From: SLJN01 sp964505385
Lineage (GTDB): Bacteria; Bacteroidota; Rhodothermia; Balneolales; Natronogracilivirgulaceae
Reading direction: 5' to 3'
Assembly: GCA_964505385.1 (NCBI GenBank)
Contig: CAZDIA010000021.1
Location: 1-48,496 of the forward strand
DNA: 48,496 nt
The stretch's first letter is position 1; the number at the start of each line of letters is the position of its first letter. Below the pieces are notes generated by a model. The model did no database searches. It had not been told where the DNA came from and worked only from the letters and a program-made list of their open reading frames with translations. This document shows positions 16,840-26,012 of the stretch, in pieces. The position numbers and the translations under genes were made by a program.

Positions 16840-18663
16840 ATGGCACTAAAAAAAATCATGGAATCAGAATCGCAGGTGAATATTACAAATGACAACCTGT
16901 TCCAGTCGATCCTTGAACACACCACTGATGCGGTAATTGTTGCAGATGTCTCGGAATCAGACCACCCGGATTTGCACATTTCCTTTGTCAATAACGCTTT
17001 CTTGCAACTCACTGGTTATGAAAAGGATGAAATACTGAACAAAACTACTAATATTTTAAATAAAAGCACTGTAGCCGGACGTCATCAAATAGATACCGTA
17101 TTTAATACACTTAAGCTTCAAAGACCGGCTGATGTAGAGTTAATGATCTATAAAAAAGACGGTGACTATTTTTGGGCCAACCTGTCTGTGTTTCCGGTAA
17201 AAGATAACTTTGGTAAATCCATTAAATGGGTTGGGGTAATAAGAGATATTACCAAAGAGAAAGAGACGGAATACCGGCTGGGTAAAGTTCACAGATTAGC
17301 AGGAATCGGAAATTTTGCCTGGGATAAATCAACCGGTAAGATTTACTTCTCTCAGGTAGCAGAGGAATTAGTCGGGTCAGAGCTCAGTAAAAATTCTAAT
17401 GATGCCGTAGCTTATGTTAAGAAACCTAAGAAAGCGATTGAATACGTCCACCAAGACCACAGGCGTGCTCTGCTAAATACACTGATCGAGGCTCGCAAAA
17501 ATGCGGAGCCGTTCGAACTTGATATGAAACTCACTCCTGAGCATGGAAATGAGTTTTGGGTACGTACCGTGGGTGAAGTTGAGTTTGTAAATGGTGAACC
17601 CACCCGTATTTACGGGACCATTCAGGATATTGACCAAAGAAAAAGGGCGGAAATCGCCTCAGAGCAAAACCGCCGGTTACTGGAATCAATCACCGAAAAA
17701 ACCAACTCCCCTGTTCATGTAAGAGATGAAGATGGGAACTTCTTTTTCGCCAATGATCAATACAAAAAGCTTCTTGATATCCAAAATAAGGATATCATTG
17801 GTAAACATCCCCGGGACGTACTCGATGATGATATAGCCCGGCTGATTGAAAGCAGCGACAATTATGTAAAGAAATATGGAAAATCTGTAGTATTTGAAGA
17901 ATATCTGAACACCAATTCCGGCAAATTTTACTATCAGACAAACTTGTTCCCGCTAAACGGTTTGCCGGAGCTTGGAAATGCCGTCGGCGGAATTTCAATG
18001 GATATCACGGCCCAAAAACAACTGGAAGATAAGCTCCGCAAGTCGGTTAAAGAAAAAGAAACTCTTCTGTCCGAAATACACCATCGTGTAAAAAATAACC
18101 TGGCCGTGGTTTCAAGCATGATGCAGCTCCAGGCTTATAAAACAGATCATGAGGAATTGCGCTATCAACTTGAAGACAGTGCATCCCGCATTAAAACAAT
18201 GTCACTTATCCATGAGCAACTGTATCAGGAAAAAAACTTTGCAGAACTTGATTTAGCCCAAAACATCAAGACACTTACCCACAATATTGTGGATACGATG
18301 AAAAATTCCACCGATATTGAACTTGAATTTCGCTGCCAGCAAGTTTACCTGCCTCTGAACAAGGCGATACCATTTTTCCTGATTGTTAACGAGGTGGTCA
18401 CCAATTCCGTAAAACATGCTTTTGCTGATGGCCGGCCAAGTGGCAAAATTGAGCTTGAAATCGTGGAGAAAATGGGGCACATATCTTTGAGAATATGTGA
18501 TAACGGCATAGGCTTAAGCGGAACGCCTGAAAAATCCAAATCTCTTGGATTAAGTATCATTAACGTTCTTACAGATCAGCTTGAAGGCGAATATGATTTC
18601 GATTCCTACAATAGTGGATGCATATTCACATTAAGTTTTGAGAATACTCAAAAATCTGAATAA
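16840..18663 (+). CDS. soluble multi-PAS sensor histidine kinase (HisKA_2 type)
   Basis: 607-residue kinase without membrane segments. Three PAS domains come first: residues about 18-140 (with a PAC end, WVGVIRDITKEKE), about 145-275 (ending YGTIQDIDQRKRAE) and about 285-400 (ending GGISMDITAQKQ). The HisKA_2 dimerisation helix has EIHHRVKNNLAVVSSM with the phosphoacceptor at H414/H415. The HATPase_c domain shows NEVVTNSVKHAF (N box), ICDNGIGLS and SLGLSIINVL. PAS1 resembles a LOV domain but lacks the flavin-binding cysteine. No response regulator or effector is adjacent, so it is an orphan kinase. Confidence 0.9.
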   Translation: MALKKIMESESQVNITNDNLFQSILEHTTDAVIVADVSESDHPDLHISFVNNAFLQLTGYEKDEILNKTTNILNKSTVAGRHQIDTVFNTLKLQRPADVELMIYKKDGDYFWANLSVFPVKDNFGKSIKWVGVIRDITKEKETEYRLGKVHRLAGIGNFAWDKSTGKIYFSQVAEELVGSELSKNSNDAVAYVKKPKKAIEYVHQDHRRALLNTLIEARKNAEPFELDMKLTPEHGNEFWVRTVGEVEFVNGEPTRIYGTIQDIDQRKRAEIASEQNRRLLESITEKTNSPVHVRDEDGNFFFANDQYKKLLDIQNKDIIGKHPRDVLDDDIARLIESSDNYVKKYGKSVVFEEYLNTNSGKFYYQTNLFPLNGLPELGNAVGGISMDITAQKQLEDKLRKSVKEKETLLSEIHHRVKNNLAVVSSMMQLQAYKTDHEELRYQLEDSASRIKTMSLIHEQLYQEKNFAELDLAQNIKTLTHNIVDTMKNSTDIELEFRCQQVYLPLNKAIPFFLIVNEVVTNSVKHAFADGRPSGKIELEIVEKMGHISLRICDNGIGLSGTPEKSKSLGLSIINVLTDQLEGEYDFDSYNSGCIFTLSFENTQKSE

Positions 18664-18702
18664 GTGTTCACTTACGGCTTTATCAAAAAGCGGGCAGGTG
18701 CA

Positions 18703-19302
18703 TCAACTATTTTTTTGATGATTTTTCTTCCATTTAAGCCACCAGTCAAATTCATCGGTGAAGCGATGCACATGCTCGTCGAACCAATCTGACAGCTCCT
18801 GATCATAATATCCACCTTTGTTAAACCGGTCTTCAAAACCGGAAAACGTAAACCCCATACGGATGGCCAGTATATAATAACGGGCAGCTACATTATCATT
18901 GGGATTTGTGATTATCAGCAGGCGCAGCAGATCCAGCGCCTGTTGCCACTCCCGATTTTCCCATTCCGAAATTGCCTGTTGCAACAATGTGCGAATTATA
19001 TGGCGGTTTTCATCATATGACCAGGGCAATAAATCCGGCCAGTTGCCTTCTTTATCGGTGATCAGACTGACTGCGCGGTCAAAAGCCTCCTGACGGATTT
19101 GTGCAGCTTTTTCAGGATTTTCTTCTTGCTGATAGATTTCTTCCAATACCAGATACGGCTCTAAAAAATCCGGATCTTCCGTAATAAATTCAGATAGCTT
19201 GGTTTTTAGCTGTTCAAGAGACCCGGCCCCTCCCTCCTGCCGAAAGGATTTAAACTTTCGTTTTACTTGCCTTTTTTTATCCACAAATTCGTAATCAGAC
19301 AT
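18703..19302 (-). CDS. TPR-like hypothetical protein
   Basis: 199-residue soluble protein, not recognised as a named family. Helical repeats are suggested by alternating helices: residues about 28-75 (LEQLKTKLSEFITEDPDFLE ... EKAAQIRQEAFDRA) and 95-150, where LLQQAISEWENREWQQALDL and LLIITNPNDNVAARYYILAI are TPR-like. The C-terminus is rich in aromatic and charged residues (DWFDEHVHRFTDEFDWWLKW). It converges on the sensor kinase with a 39-base gap. A scaffold or binding role is only a guess. Confidence 0.65.
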   Translation of the reverse strand: MSDYEFVDKKRQVKRKFKSFRQEGGAGSLEQLKTKLSEFITEDPDFLEPYLVLEEIYQQEENPEKAAQIRQEAFDRAVSLITDKEGNWPDLLPWSYDENRHIIRTLLQQAISEWENREWQQALDLLRLLIITNPNDNVAARYYILAIRMGFTFSGFEDRFNKGGYYDQELSDWFDEHVHRFTDEFDWWLKWKKNHQKNS

Positions 19303-19388
19303 TTTTTCCCGAAGCTTATTTGGCGCTTAAAGTTTCACTTGTGAAATTATTTGGCAGAAATTCTTATCCATGAATTCTCTGCCTCATG

Positions 19389-19445
19389 AAGAATTTAAGA
19401 ATTTTAAGAAGTCAAGATGTCAAGAATTCAAGAAAACAAGAGAAG
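19389..19445. repeat. period-8 array, AAGAANTC unit
   Basis: Units AAGAATTT, AAGAATTTT (one 9-mer), AAGAAGTC, AAGATGTC, AAGAATTC, AAGAAAAC, AAGAGAAG in near-perfect 8-base phase. It lies in the gap upstream of the TPR-like gene. A short period-7 run of CTGGGTT-like units follows at about 19469-19491. Confidence 0.6.
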
Positions 19446-19522
19446 TTTGAAGGAGCGACTGATGTTGCTGGGCACTGGGTTCTGGGTTTGTTGTTTCAGC
19501 GCTTAGAGTCCAGCACCCAGAC

Positions 19523-19562
19523 CATTCTTCACATCTTTACATCTTATCATCTTCCTCACTTC
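19523..19562. repeat. period-8 array running across the stop codon of the serine hydrolase gene
   Basis: Read on the minus strand the octamers are GAAGTGAG, GAAGATGA, TAAGATGT, AAAGATGT, GAAGAATG. The phase continues through the TGA stop at 19556-19558 into the last codons. The consensus resembles the array at 47525-47572, which follows another exported-protein gene. Confidence 0.55.
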
Positions 19563-20890
19563 TTCTCAAACAGAAACTCCTGACCACCCTGGCGTAGTAC
19601 AAAATTATTACTGCCACTCTCTTCTGTGGTTTCAAAGTCAATTACAACGCCTGCCTGTTCAAAACGGAAGAGAGTTTCGCTGCCGGCATCCAGCGGAAAT
19701 GCGGGTTGGCCGGTGCCCTGAGCCATCAGCGAGCCGTCTTCAACCCAAAGTGAAATTTCGAGATGAATTTGTTCCGACGCGTACTCACCTTCATATTGAG
19801 CGAGAAAGTCTTCGGAAAGTTCAACTGAATCAAAATCAGGTAGGGTGATTTCCCTGCCGTGCCAGGTATCAAGGATGGCAACAAGCAATTCATTATTGGA
19901 ATATGAAAGAGCGTTGGTAGTAAATGCAACATACAGATCATCATCCGGATAAATTGCCAGATTCGCCTGATAGCCATCAATACCACCGGTATGGCCGAAA
20001 CCTGTTTTATCATAATATGGATATTCTATCAAGCCCAAACCGAACCCGTCTCTTATCGAAGTCATTTTTTCAAGAGACTCTTCACTCACCAACTCGCCTG
20101 AAAACAGCGTCTGTGCAAATCGGACAAGATCCTCCGGTGTAGATACAATGGCCCCGGCTCCGTGTGGAACACTCATATCAGTTTCCGGCATGATATTCCA
20201 GCCGTCATCATAACTATAGGAAAAAGCTTCATTTCTTTCTGTTGATATCTGCTTTCCATAATAAGTCTCGGTGAGCTCTGCAGGTTCGGTTATGCGTTTT
20301 TTCAATAACTCCTGATACGAACTGCCCGTAACATCTTCCAGTATATACCCCAACAATACATAATTCGTATTACTGTATTCTGTTTTTGAGTCAGGCTCAA
20401 ACACCGGTTCGTAACTTTTCATAATCTCCAGCATCTCCTCCCGGCTGTGATACTCATTCATCCACTCCATATAATCCGGATCATTGGTGAAGCTGAAAAT
20501 CCCGCTTCGATGATGTAGCAGCATTTCTATGGAGACATCCCCGGCATTGGGAAACTCAGGATAATACATTTCAAGTTTGTCATCCGTGCTCAATTTTCCC
20601 TCCTCTGCAAGTTGCATTACCAAAGTAGCGGTAAACGGTTTTGTAACTGATCCGACCGGAAATTTTGTCTTGTATGTGTTTTCGATCCCGGCTTCCGCAT
20701 CGGCATAGCCGTCGGCGCGCAGATAGACAAGCTCGTCACCGGATAAAACCCCGATGCTTCCCATGTACCTGTTATGTTCATATAGATGATCAAAAAATTG
20801 ATCGAGTTGCTCATGATTAAAGGTTGGATCAACAACTTCATCGGAAGATGCAGCATGAGTTAACATCAAGACCAGCACGAGTAAGTTCAT
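19556..20890 (-). CDS. exported serine hydrolase (class C beta-lactamase/PBP-like family)
   Basis: 444-residue exported member of the beta-lactamase/transpeptidase-like family. An N-terminal signal peptide (LLVLVLMLTHAASS) is followed by the catalytic SxxK motif S81-V-T-K84, YSN at 172-174 and an HTGG motif near residue 311 in place of KTG. The C-terminal ~110 residues form an extra domain of unknown function (LSEDFLAQYEGEYASEQIHL). Family members are D-aminopeptidases, esterases or beta-lactamases; the exact substrate is not predictable. It is on the same strand as ggt with a 97-base gap, possibly one transcript. Confidence 0.85.
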   Translation of the reverse strand: MNLLVLVLMLTHAASSDEVVDPTFNHEQLDQFFDHLYEHNRYMGSIGVLSGDELVYLRADGYADAEAGIENTYKTKFPVGSVTKPFTATLVMQLAEEGKLSTDDKLEMYYPEFPNAGDVSIEMLLHHRSGIFSFTNDPDYMEWMNEYHSREEMLEIMKSYEPVFEPDSKTEYSNTNYVLLGYILEDVTGSSYQELLKKRITEPAELTETYYGKQISTERNEAFSYSYDDGWNIMPETDMSVPHGAGAIVSTPEDLVRFAQTLFSGELVSEESLEKMTSIRDGFGLGLIEYPYYDKTGFGHTGGIDGYQANLAIYPDDDLYVAFTTNALSYSNNELLVAILDTWHGREITLPDFDSVELSEDFLAQYEGEYASEQIHLEISLWVEDGSLMAQGTGQPAFPLDAGSETLFRFEQAGVVIDFETTEESGSNNFVLRQGGQEFLFEKK

Positions 20891-20987
20891 AGTATTGTAT
20901 TATATGAATAAAGTTGCCACCATAATGTTATTCGTTAATTTACAGTAATAGTTACATTCTTGATCACTTATTTCATTTCCGCACTAA

Positions 20988-22748
20988 TTAATAACCTGCG
21001 GCCTGACCATCAGCCCGGGATTCGGAGGCACCAATAAAAACACCGTGCTCCGGGTCATATTTAATCCCCTGATAGCGACCATAAAATCCGCCCCCGATTT
21101 GTACTTCGTGCCCCCGGTTGCGCAATCCCTGCACGATGTCAAAATCAATGGATGATTCAAATTGCACACGCCCGCCATCACTCAGAGCGGCATCATGCGG
21201 ATCAGTCGGTTCGGTTGAATCAAAATGCATCCAGCGAATCGCATCGCCGGCTTCCTGCGTATTCATGCCGAAATCAATCATATTGACCAATATGGAAACA
21301 TGGCCAACAGGTTGATACGCGCCCCCCATCACCCCGAAACTGAAATACGGGTTACCGTCTTTGGTAACAAACCCCGGGATAATGGTATGGAACGGTCGTT
21401 TACCCGGCTCATACACATTGGGGTGATCCGAATCCATAGAAAACAGCTCACCCCGGTTTTGAAAGCTGAAGCCGGTACCCGGCACTACAAAACCGGTACC
21501 CATACCGCGGAAATTACTTTGAATAAGTGATACCATATTTCCTTCGCTATCGGCAGTCGTCAGATAAATGGTATCGCCCTCGTCCATCACTTCAATTCCG
21601 GTTTTTACAGAATCAGCCGCCCGGTCTCCGATCTTTTCACGGCGTTCGTCGGCGTATTCATCAGACAGTAGCCTTTCAATGGGTACATCCTGAAAATCGG
21701 GATCGGTATAGTGCTTGGCCCGATCTTCATAGACCAGTTTCTTGGCTTCAATCATCAGGTGGTATTTTTTCTCGCTGTTGAATCCTTTGGATTCCAGATC
21801 AAAGCCCTCCAGAATCTGAAGCATCTGCAAAACAGCCGTCCCTTGATTGTTCTGCCCGATCTGATGCACATCATAACCGCGGTAGTTAACGGAAATGGGA
21901 TCTGTCCACTCTGAGGTATGCGCTTCAAAATCCTCTTTTCGTAAATATCCGCCATGCTCCCGCATGAAGGCATCAATATTTTCGGCTATTTCACCTTCAT
22001 AAAACACTTCGCGGCCTTGTTCGGCTAACAACCGGTAGGTATTTCCCAAATCCGGATTTTTAAATATCTCTCCTTTTTCAGGACCCCGGCCGTCAATGGT
22101 GAACGTTTCCCTGAATGCACCTTCCTGCTCCTTCAAAAATTCAGCGCTGCCCTGCCATGCGCTTGCAATAAGCTCGCTCACCGGGAATCCATTTTCCGCA
22201 TACTCAATTGACGAATCTAAAATCTGATCCATAGGTGCAGAGCCAAATCGTTCATGTAATTCAAACCATCCGTCAACCGCACCGGGAACAGAAATGGAGA
22301 GCAAACTATATGGCGGGATGCCGGTAGCATCACGATCTTCCAGCTCCTGTTTCATCTGATCATAGCTAAGGTTTTTGGGGGAGCGACCGCTTGCATTAAG
22401 CGCATAAAGCTCTTCCGTATCGGCATCCCAGACAAGCGCGTACAGATCACCGCCAATTCCATTTCCTGTGGGCTCCATCAAACCCATAGCGGCGTTTGTT
22501 GCAATGGCGGCATCAATGGCATTTCCTCCTTCTTTCAGAATATCCAGACCGACTTGGGAAGCAAGCGGCTGGCTGGTTGCAACCATGCCATTTGCACCTA
22601 TGATCTCAGAGCGCGTAACAAAATGCTCATTGGGGCGATCTATTTGTGCCATAATTTCAAATGGAATAAAAATGAAAATTGCAATGATAAATGAGGCAGA
22701 CTTTTGAACAGTGCAATCCAAAGAGTTGAGCTTTCCGGTTACCTTCAT
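20988..22748 (-). CDS. ggt: gamma-glutamyltransferase
   Basis: 586-residue N-terminal-nucleophile hydrolase that takes the gamma-glutamyl group from glutathione and related compounds, autoprocessed in the envelope or periplasm. A hydrophobic export segment is at residues about 17-34. The cleavage/catalytic threonine is T393 in EGDTIYLTTAD, and MEPTGNGIGGDLYAL, SISVPGAVDGW and the GVMGGAYQPVGH region are family motifs. The length is usual. It is upstream of the serine hydrolase on the same strand and divergent from the MTHFR-like gene. Specificity (GGT or a cephalosporin acylase relative) cannot be told by eye, but GGT is most likely. Confidence 0.92.
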   Translation of the reverse strand: MKVTGKLNSLDCTVQKSASFIIAIFIFIPFEIMAQIDRPNEHFVTRSEIIGANGMVATSQPLASQVGLDILKEGGNAIDAAIATNAAMGLMEPTGNGIGGDLYALVWDADTEELYALNASGRSPKNLSYDQMKQELEDRDATGIPPYSLLSISVPGAVDGWFELHERFGSAPMDQILDSSIEYAENGFPVSELIASAWQGSAEFLKEQEGAFRETFTIDGRGPEKGEIFKNPDLGNTYRLLAEQGREVFYEGEIAENIDAFMREHGGYLRKEDFEAHTSEWTDPISVNYRGYDVHQIGQNNQGTAVLQMLQILEGFDLESKGFNSEKKYHLMIEAKKLVYEDRAKHYTDPDFQDVPIERLLSDEYADERREKIGDRAADSVKTGIEVMDEGDTIYLTTADSEGNMVSLIQSNFRGMGTGFVVPGTGFSFQNRGELFSMDSDHPNVYEPGKRPFHTIIPGFVTKDGNPYFSFGVMGGAYQPVGHVSILVNMIDFGMNTQEAGDAIRWMHFDSTEPTDPHDAALSDGGRVQFESSIDFDIVQGLRNRGHEVQIGGGFYGRYQGIKYDPEHGVFIGASESRADGQAAGY

Positions 22749-23196
22749 ATCGAATCCAAATTTTTAGAGTTAAAACACATCCTTGCCGAATATAGAAAAA
22801 TTAAATTTTAATCCGTCACCCTAATCACCATGAAGTTCAGAATTCGAAAAAATGCTTTAACAAAATAAATTAATTTTATAAGTTATTTATTATCTATATC
22901 TTACATCTCTTAATGTGATTAGTATACGTATTGCTGCAAGTTTTATTCGAGTAGGTGCCCCACAGGTGCTATTAAAGGGGGTTTGAAAGAACGGTATTAC
23001 TTTTTAAGAGTATGTTTTTTATGATTTTATTATCCTAGATCACCTCTATTTTATTTGGGATTCTGGCAGGATATTGGTATGTTTGAATCGTCTGATGTGC
23101 AGCTCAGAACAAAATTCAACTTTTGGGAAAAAAATGTTCTGTGATTTGCATTTTTCGTAAATATGAATTAACAGAAAGGTTACTGTTTAATAAATT
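22749..23196. other. divergent intergenic region upstream of the MTHFR-like gene
   Basis: AT-rich gap between divergent genes. The stretch 22945-22995 (GTAGGTGCCCC ... GGTGCTATTAAAGGGGG) has a look of the first half of a Bacteroidota cobalamin riboswitch, but the conserved core that should follow is not seen. No gene is recognised. Confidence 0.4.
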
Positions 23197-24114
23197 ATGA
23201 GTACCGTAGCACTCGAATTTGTACCACCCATCGCCGATGGCGGTGTTGAAAAGGCTCAGGAAGAAGCCAAAAAAGTCAAGCAGCTTTTAGTAAAACACAA
23301 CATTGACGATCAGGTAAATTCGTTGATCATTCCGGGTATCATAGAAGAAGACCCCGACCGACCGGTCGCTCTTAAGAAAAAACTGGATACCGTAGATACC
23401 TGGAAGGCAGTACGGGATATACTACCAATGAAATGCAGAGTAACTCAAGTGACTGCATTTCATTCAGAAGATCAACTAACTGAGCGTTTCCGCAATTTGC
23501 GGTCTGAAGGTATAGATCATGCCGTATGCGTGGGTGTACCACGTACAATGGCAGACGGTGAAGGCAATGGCGTACCACCTACCGAAGCCCTTCAGAAGTT
23601 CAAAAAAGAGATGCCTTCACGAGGTGTTATACTAATTCCAACAAGAGAAGGTGAGCAGGGGCGATTCAAGTATAAAATTGACCAGGGAGCTGACTTCGCA
23701 ATGTGCCAGCTGCTCTACTCTGATTATATCGTGGATTTTCTGCGCGATATGAGCAAGCAAACTGACGAACGCCCGACAATCCTGCTTTCATTCGGGCATG
23801 TACCCAAAGCGGAAACCAAGAAAGGTTTGATCCGCTGGTTAATCAAAGATGAAGGCAACCCTCTTGTGGAAAAAGAAGTTGAATTCGTTTCCAGACTTGC
23901 TGAGATGGATCCTGATGAAAAACTTAAGGAGCTGAAAGACTTATACCTACGCGTTGTTGAAGGGGTACGCGATCTCGGTTTCCCGATCGGGATTTATCTT
24001 GAAGCCCCATATGGCTTCAGCGACCCTGCCTTCAAAACATTTTCTGAGTTATTGGATACCTGGTCTCCGGTTAACGAGGAAGAATTTGCGGAAGTAGAGC
24101 AAAATCATAGATAA
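23197..24114 (+). CDS. methylenetetrahydrofolate-reductase-like protein (non-canonical, mycobacterial-type)
   Basis: 305-residue TIM-barrel protein that resembles the short non-canonical MTHFR family known from mycobacteria (the Rv2172c/MSMEG_6649 type). Recognisable parts are ALEFVPPIADGG at the start, LIIPGIIEEDPDRPVALKKK, VTQVTAFHSEDQL, VGVPRTMADGEG, ILIPTREGEQGRFKYK and MCQLLYSDYIVDF. The mycobacterial members are reported to work without flavin. The expected role is making 5-methyl-THF for methionine synthesis. The gene stands alone, divergent from ggt, and ends at a bidirectional terminator. The similarity is from memory, so the reaction is inference. Confidence 0.72.
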   Translation: MSTVALEFVPPIADGGVEKAQEEAKKVKQLLVKHNIDDQVNSLIIPGIIEEDPDRPVALKKKLDTVDTWKAVRDILPMKCRVTQVTAFHSEDQLTERFRNLRSEGIDHAVCVGVPRTMADGEGNGVPPTEALQKFKKEMPSRGVILIPTREGEQGRFKYKIDQGADFAMCQLLYSDYIVDFLRDMSKQTDERPTILLSFGHVPKAETKKGLIRWLIKDEGNPLVEKEVEFVSRLAEMDPDEKLKELKDLYLRVVEGVRDLGFPIGIYLEAPYGFSDPAFKTFSELLDTWSPVNEEEFAEVEQNHR

Positions 24115-24156
24115 AAGCAGATATTTCTGATTATTTATGTTCTCTCAATCATAAAA

Positions 24157-24192
24157 GGGAGCAGTGCTCAGCGTAGCATTGCTTCCTTTTTT
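24157..24192. terminator. bidirectional rho-independent terminator
   Basis: A 12-bp stem (GGGAGCAGTGCT with AGCATTGCTTCC, two G-U pairs, 6-base loop) is followed by TTTTTT in the plus direction. In the minus direction the stem is followed by TTTT. It separates the convergent MTHFR-like and L,D-transpeptidase genes and touches the stop codon of the latter. Confidence 0.85.
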
Positions 24193-24952
24193 ATTTCCGG
24201 TGGGTATGTGATCCCGGTAAAGGCTCTTCCAAATTATTTGCCTTCCAAACGGCATAACCTGATTGCAGCATCCGCGGCTCCGGAACTTTTCTTGAGTTTA
24301 ATTCTACATGTATGTACTCAGGTGAATAAATGTAGCCTTCAAATTTTCTTTTTACAGTAAAAGGTACAGAGACAGGCAACTTTACCCGTTCCATTTTAAA
24401 CCGATTGTCTAAAACATTATCAAAAAAGTCATCCGAATATTCAGCGCCCGTTTCTCTCATCAAAAGTCTGGCCAGGTTTATGACATCAGTGTTTTTCAAT
24501 CTGATGCATCCTCTTGAAGAAGCCCTTCCCACCGACCAATGTTCAAGTGTACCATGAACGTTGTATGTGGGTTTAAATACCATCCGAACAAGGCCAAGGG
24601 GATTTTCCGGGTCTCCCGGCCTTCTGTAGATTTCATGGCGAGACCATTCGCTGTCCGGAGGCATCCAGTCCGGGTTCCAATCAATACTATTGATAGAAAA
24701 TTCCCCTTCCGGGGTTTCATAATCTTCTTTACCCACACCTATAGCATAGCTTCTGATACGCTCTTTGTTTTTATAGACATACAGCATTCTGTCTTCAATA
24801 CTTACAAATGCCTCAATGTTAGGTGAAGACTCACCCCTTTGCTGCAATTCTCTGTCCTGAGCTTCCCCGCCATCAAAAGCGACAGCAGCACCAGTAAAAA
24901 TAATTACTTGAAGCACCAGTAAAGATGGTATAACACTTTTCGTGACAATCAC
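24191..24952 (-). CDS. L,D-transpeptidase (YkuD family)
   Basis: 253-residue exported L,D-transpeptidase that makes 3-3 peptidoglycan crosslinks or anchors proteins. An N-terminal hydrophobic signal (residues 8-25) precedes the YkuD domain: it starts at VSIEDRMLYVYKNKERIRSY, then TPEGEFSINSID, and carries the catalytic motif HGTLEHWSVGRASSRGCIRL with H133 and C149. The C-terminal part, with YSPEYIHVELN near residue 220, is not assigned. The gene converges on the MTHFR-like gene. Confidence 0.9.
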   Translation of the reverse strand: MIVTKSVIPSLLVLQVIIFTGAAVAFDGGEAQDRELQQRGESSPNIEAFVSIEDRMLYVYKNKERIRSYAIGVGKEDYETPEGEFSINSIDWNPDWMPPDSEWSRHEIYRRPGDPENPLGLVRMVFKPTYNVHGTLEHWSVGRASSRGCIRLKNTDVINLARLLMRETGAEYSDDFFDNVLDNRFKMERVKLPVSVPFTVKRKFEGYIYSPEYIHVELNSRKVPEPRMLQSGYAVWKANNLEEPLPGSHTHRK

Positions 24953-25391
24953 TTTAAAGAAGTTTTTGATTCCTTAATCTTATTACCCGTAATTTAACAC
25001 AAAACAATTAGGGGACAACTATCTTGTTGTTATATATGTAACGTTTGAAAACTTGTATTCAGACGGCTGTAGTTTGTTTTTCTTACTGAATTAGGTAGTA
25101 CTACCATGAGTTATATTACATACACCAGGTAAAAACGGAATAGGACGCTGCTTTTCCGTTCAAGTGTAGGTTTGTAATCTGCAAATTTAAAATAAGATCT
25201 TTTTCTCAAAGATATTGACTCGCAATCAGACCTGCGAGGTACTCCCCAGCCTTTCAGGTGGATGAAATTGAAAATCTTTTCCCCTAATATGCATTACAAC
25301 ACCCAGAGGCGGGTATAAGAATGTAAGAATCCTGCCGAAAAACATTACGCATTAATCCCATCACCACCCGCCGAGCGAATCAAAAATTGAT
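24953..25391. other. 439-bp gap downstream of the exported protein
   Basis: Both flanking genes are on the minus strand, so this is the upstream region of the L,D-transpeptidase and the downstream region of the exported protein at 25392. No gene or array was seen. An inverted pair around AAAACGGAA/TTTTCCGTT at 25133-25160 could form a small hairpin. Confidence 0.4.
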
Positions 25392-26012
25392 TTATTCAGC
25401 CAGATACCCTTTGATATTATCAATAAAAATACCAATGTTACCGGTGGCGCTGTCACATGGCAGAAACTCAACGCTGAATCTGCTAATGCTTTTTAGCTCG
25501 GAAGCGTCTTTATCTTCCAGCATATCATCCGGCAAATTCATGGTTACTGTCTGTTTATCAGTGCCAACCGGAAAGCGTTTACTCACACCAATCAAGTTCA
25601 TATCATCACCAGTGAGGTAAATCCGTGCATATAGTCCATCACCCGGATCACAGTCACCCTCCTCGTGCCGGATATCTACCGAAATCTCAGAATATTTCGA
25701 AAAATCCCTGCCTTCAGGGCTATATACTTTCGTGAATTCGGGCTCGAAGTGCGTGGGATCTTGCTGCTTGAGAATACCCATTAGTGAATAAGTACCAATA
25801 CTGCTCCATTCCGTACTGATTAAAAAACCCTCAAAGTGGTTGGAGCCAATCCATTCATGCCTGTTGCGATCATCAAATGAATACAGTGTCTCGTAATTTG
25901 ATTCTGTATCATCACTTTTAAATACTGATGCTGAAGTTGTTTCGGGTATGAATGAACTCAAGCCCCAAATTCCGGCGAGAATAATGACCATAAAATTTAA
26001 ATACTTTCTCAT
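25392..26012 (-). CDS. exported protein of unknown function, jelly-roll-like
   Basis: 206-residue exported protein, start ATG 26012, decided by a GGAGG 5 bases before it (the TTG-started frame would be 213). A signal peptide (residues 1-29, ending TSAS) precedes one beta-rich domain with segments such as YETLYSFDDRNRHEWIG, YSEISVDIRHEEGD and a conserved-looking end GNIGIFIDNIKGYL, which is typical of carbohydrate-binding jelly-roll (CBM/CIA30-like) domains. Two cysteines near GDCDPGD and one in LPCDSAT could form a disulfide. No sorting tail. Binding to sugars is inference. Confidence 0.7.
   Translation of the reverse strand: MRKYLNFMVIILAGIWGLSSFIPETTSASVFKSDDTESNYETLYSFDDRNRHEWIGSNHFEGFLISTEWSSIGTYSLMGILKQQDPTHFEPEFTKVYSPEGRDFSKYSEISVDIRHEEGDCDPGDGLYARIYLTGDDMNLIGVSKRFPVGTDKQTVTMNLPDDMLEDKDASELKSISRFSVEFLPCDSATGNIGIFIDNIKGYLAE

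Noticed and set aside
19389..19445. CRISPR array
   Set aside because: Units are 8 bases with no spacers and no cas genes nearby.
25133..25391. Riboswitch or small RNA in the gap before the L,D-transpeptidase
   Set aside because: Hairpins are small and no known aptamer core could be recognised.
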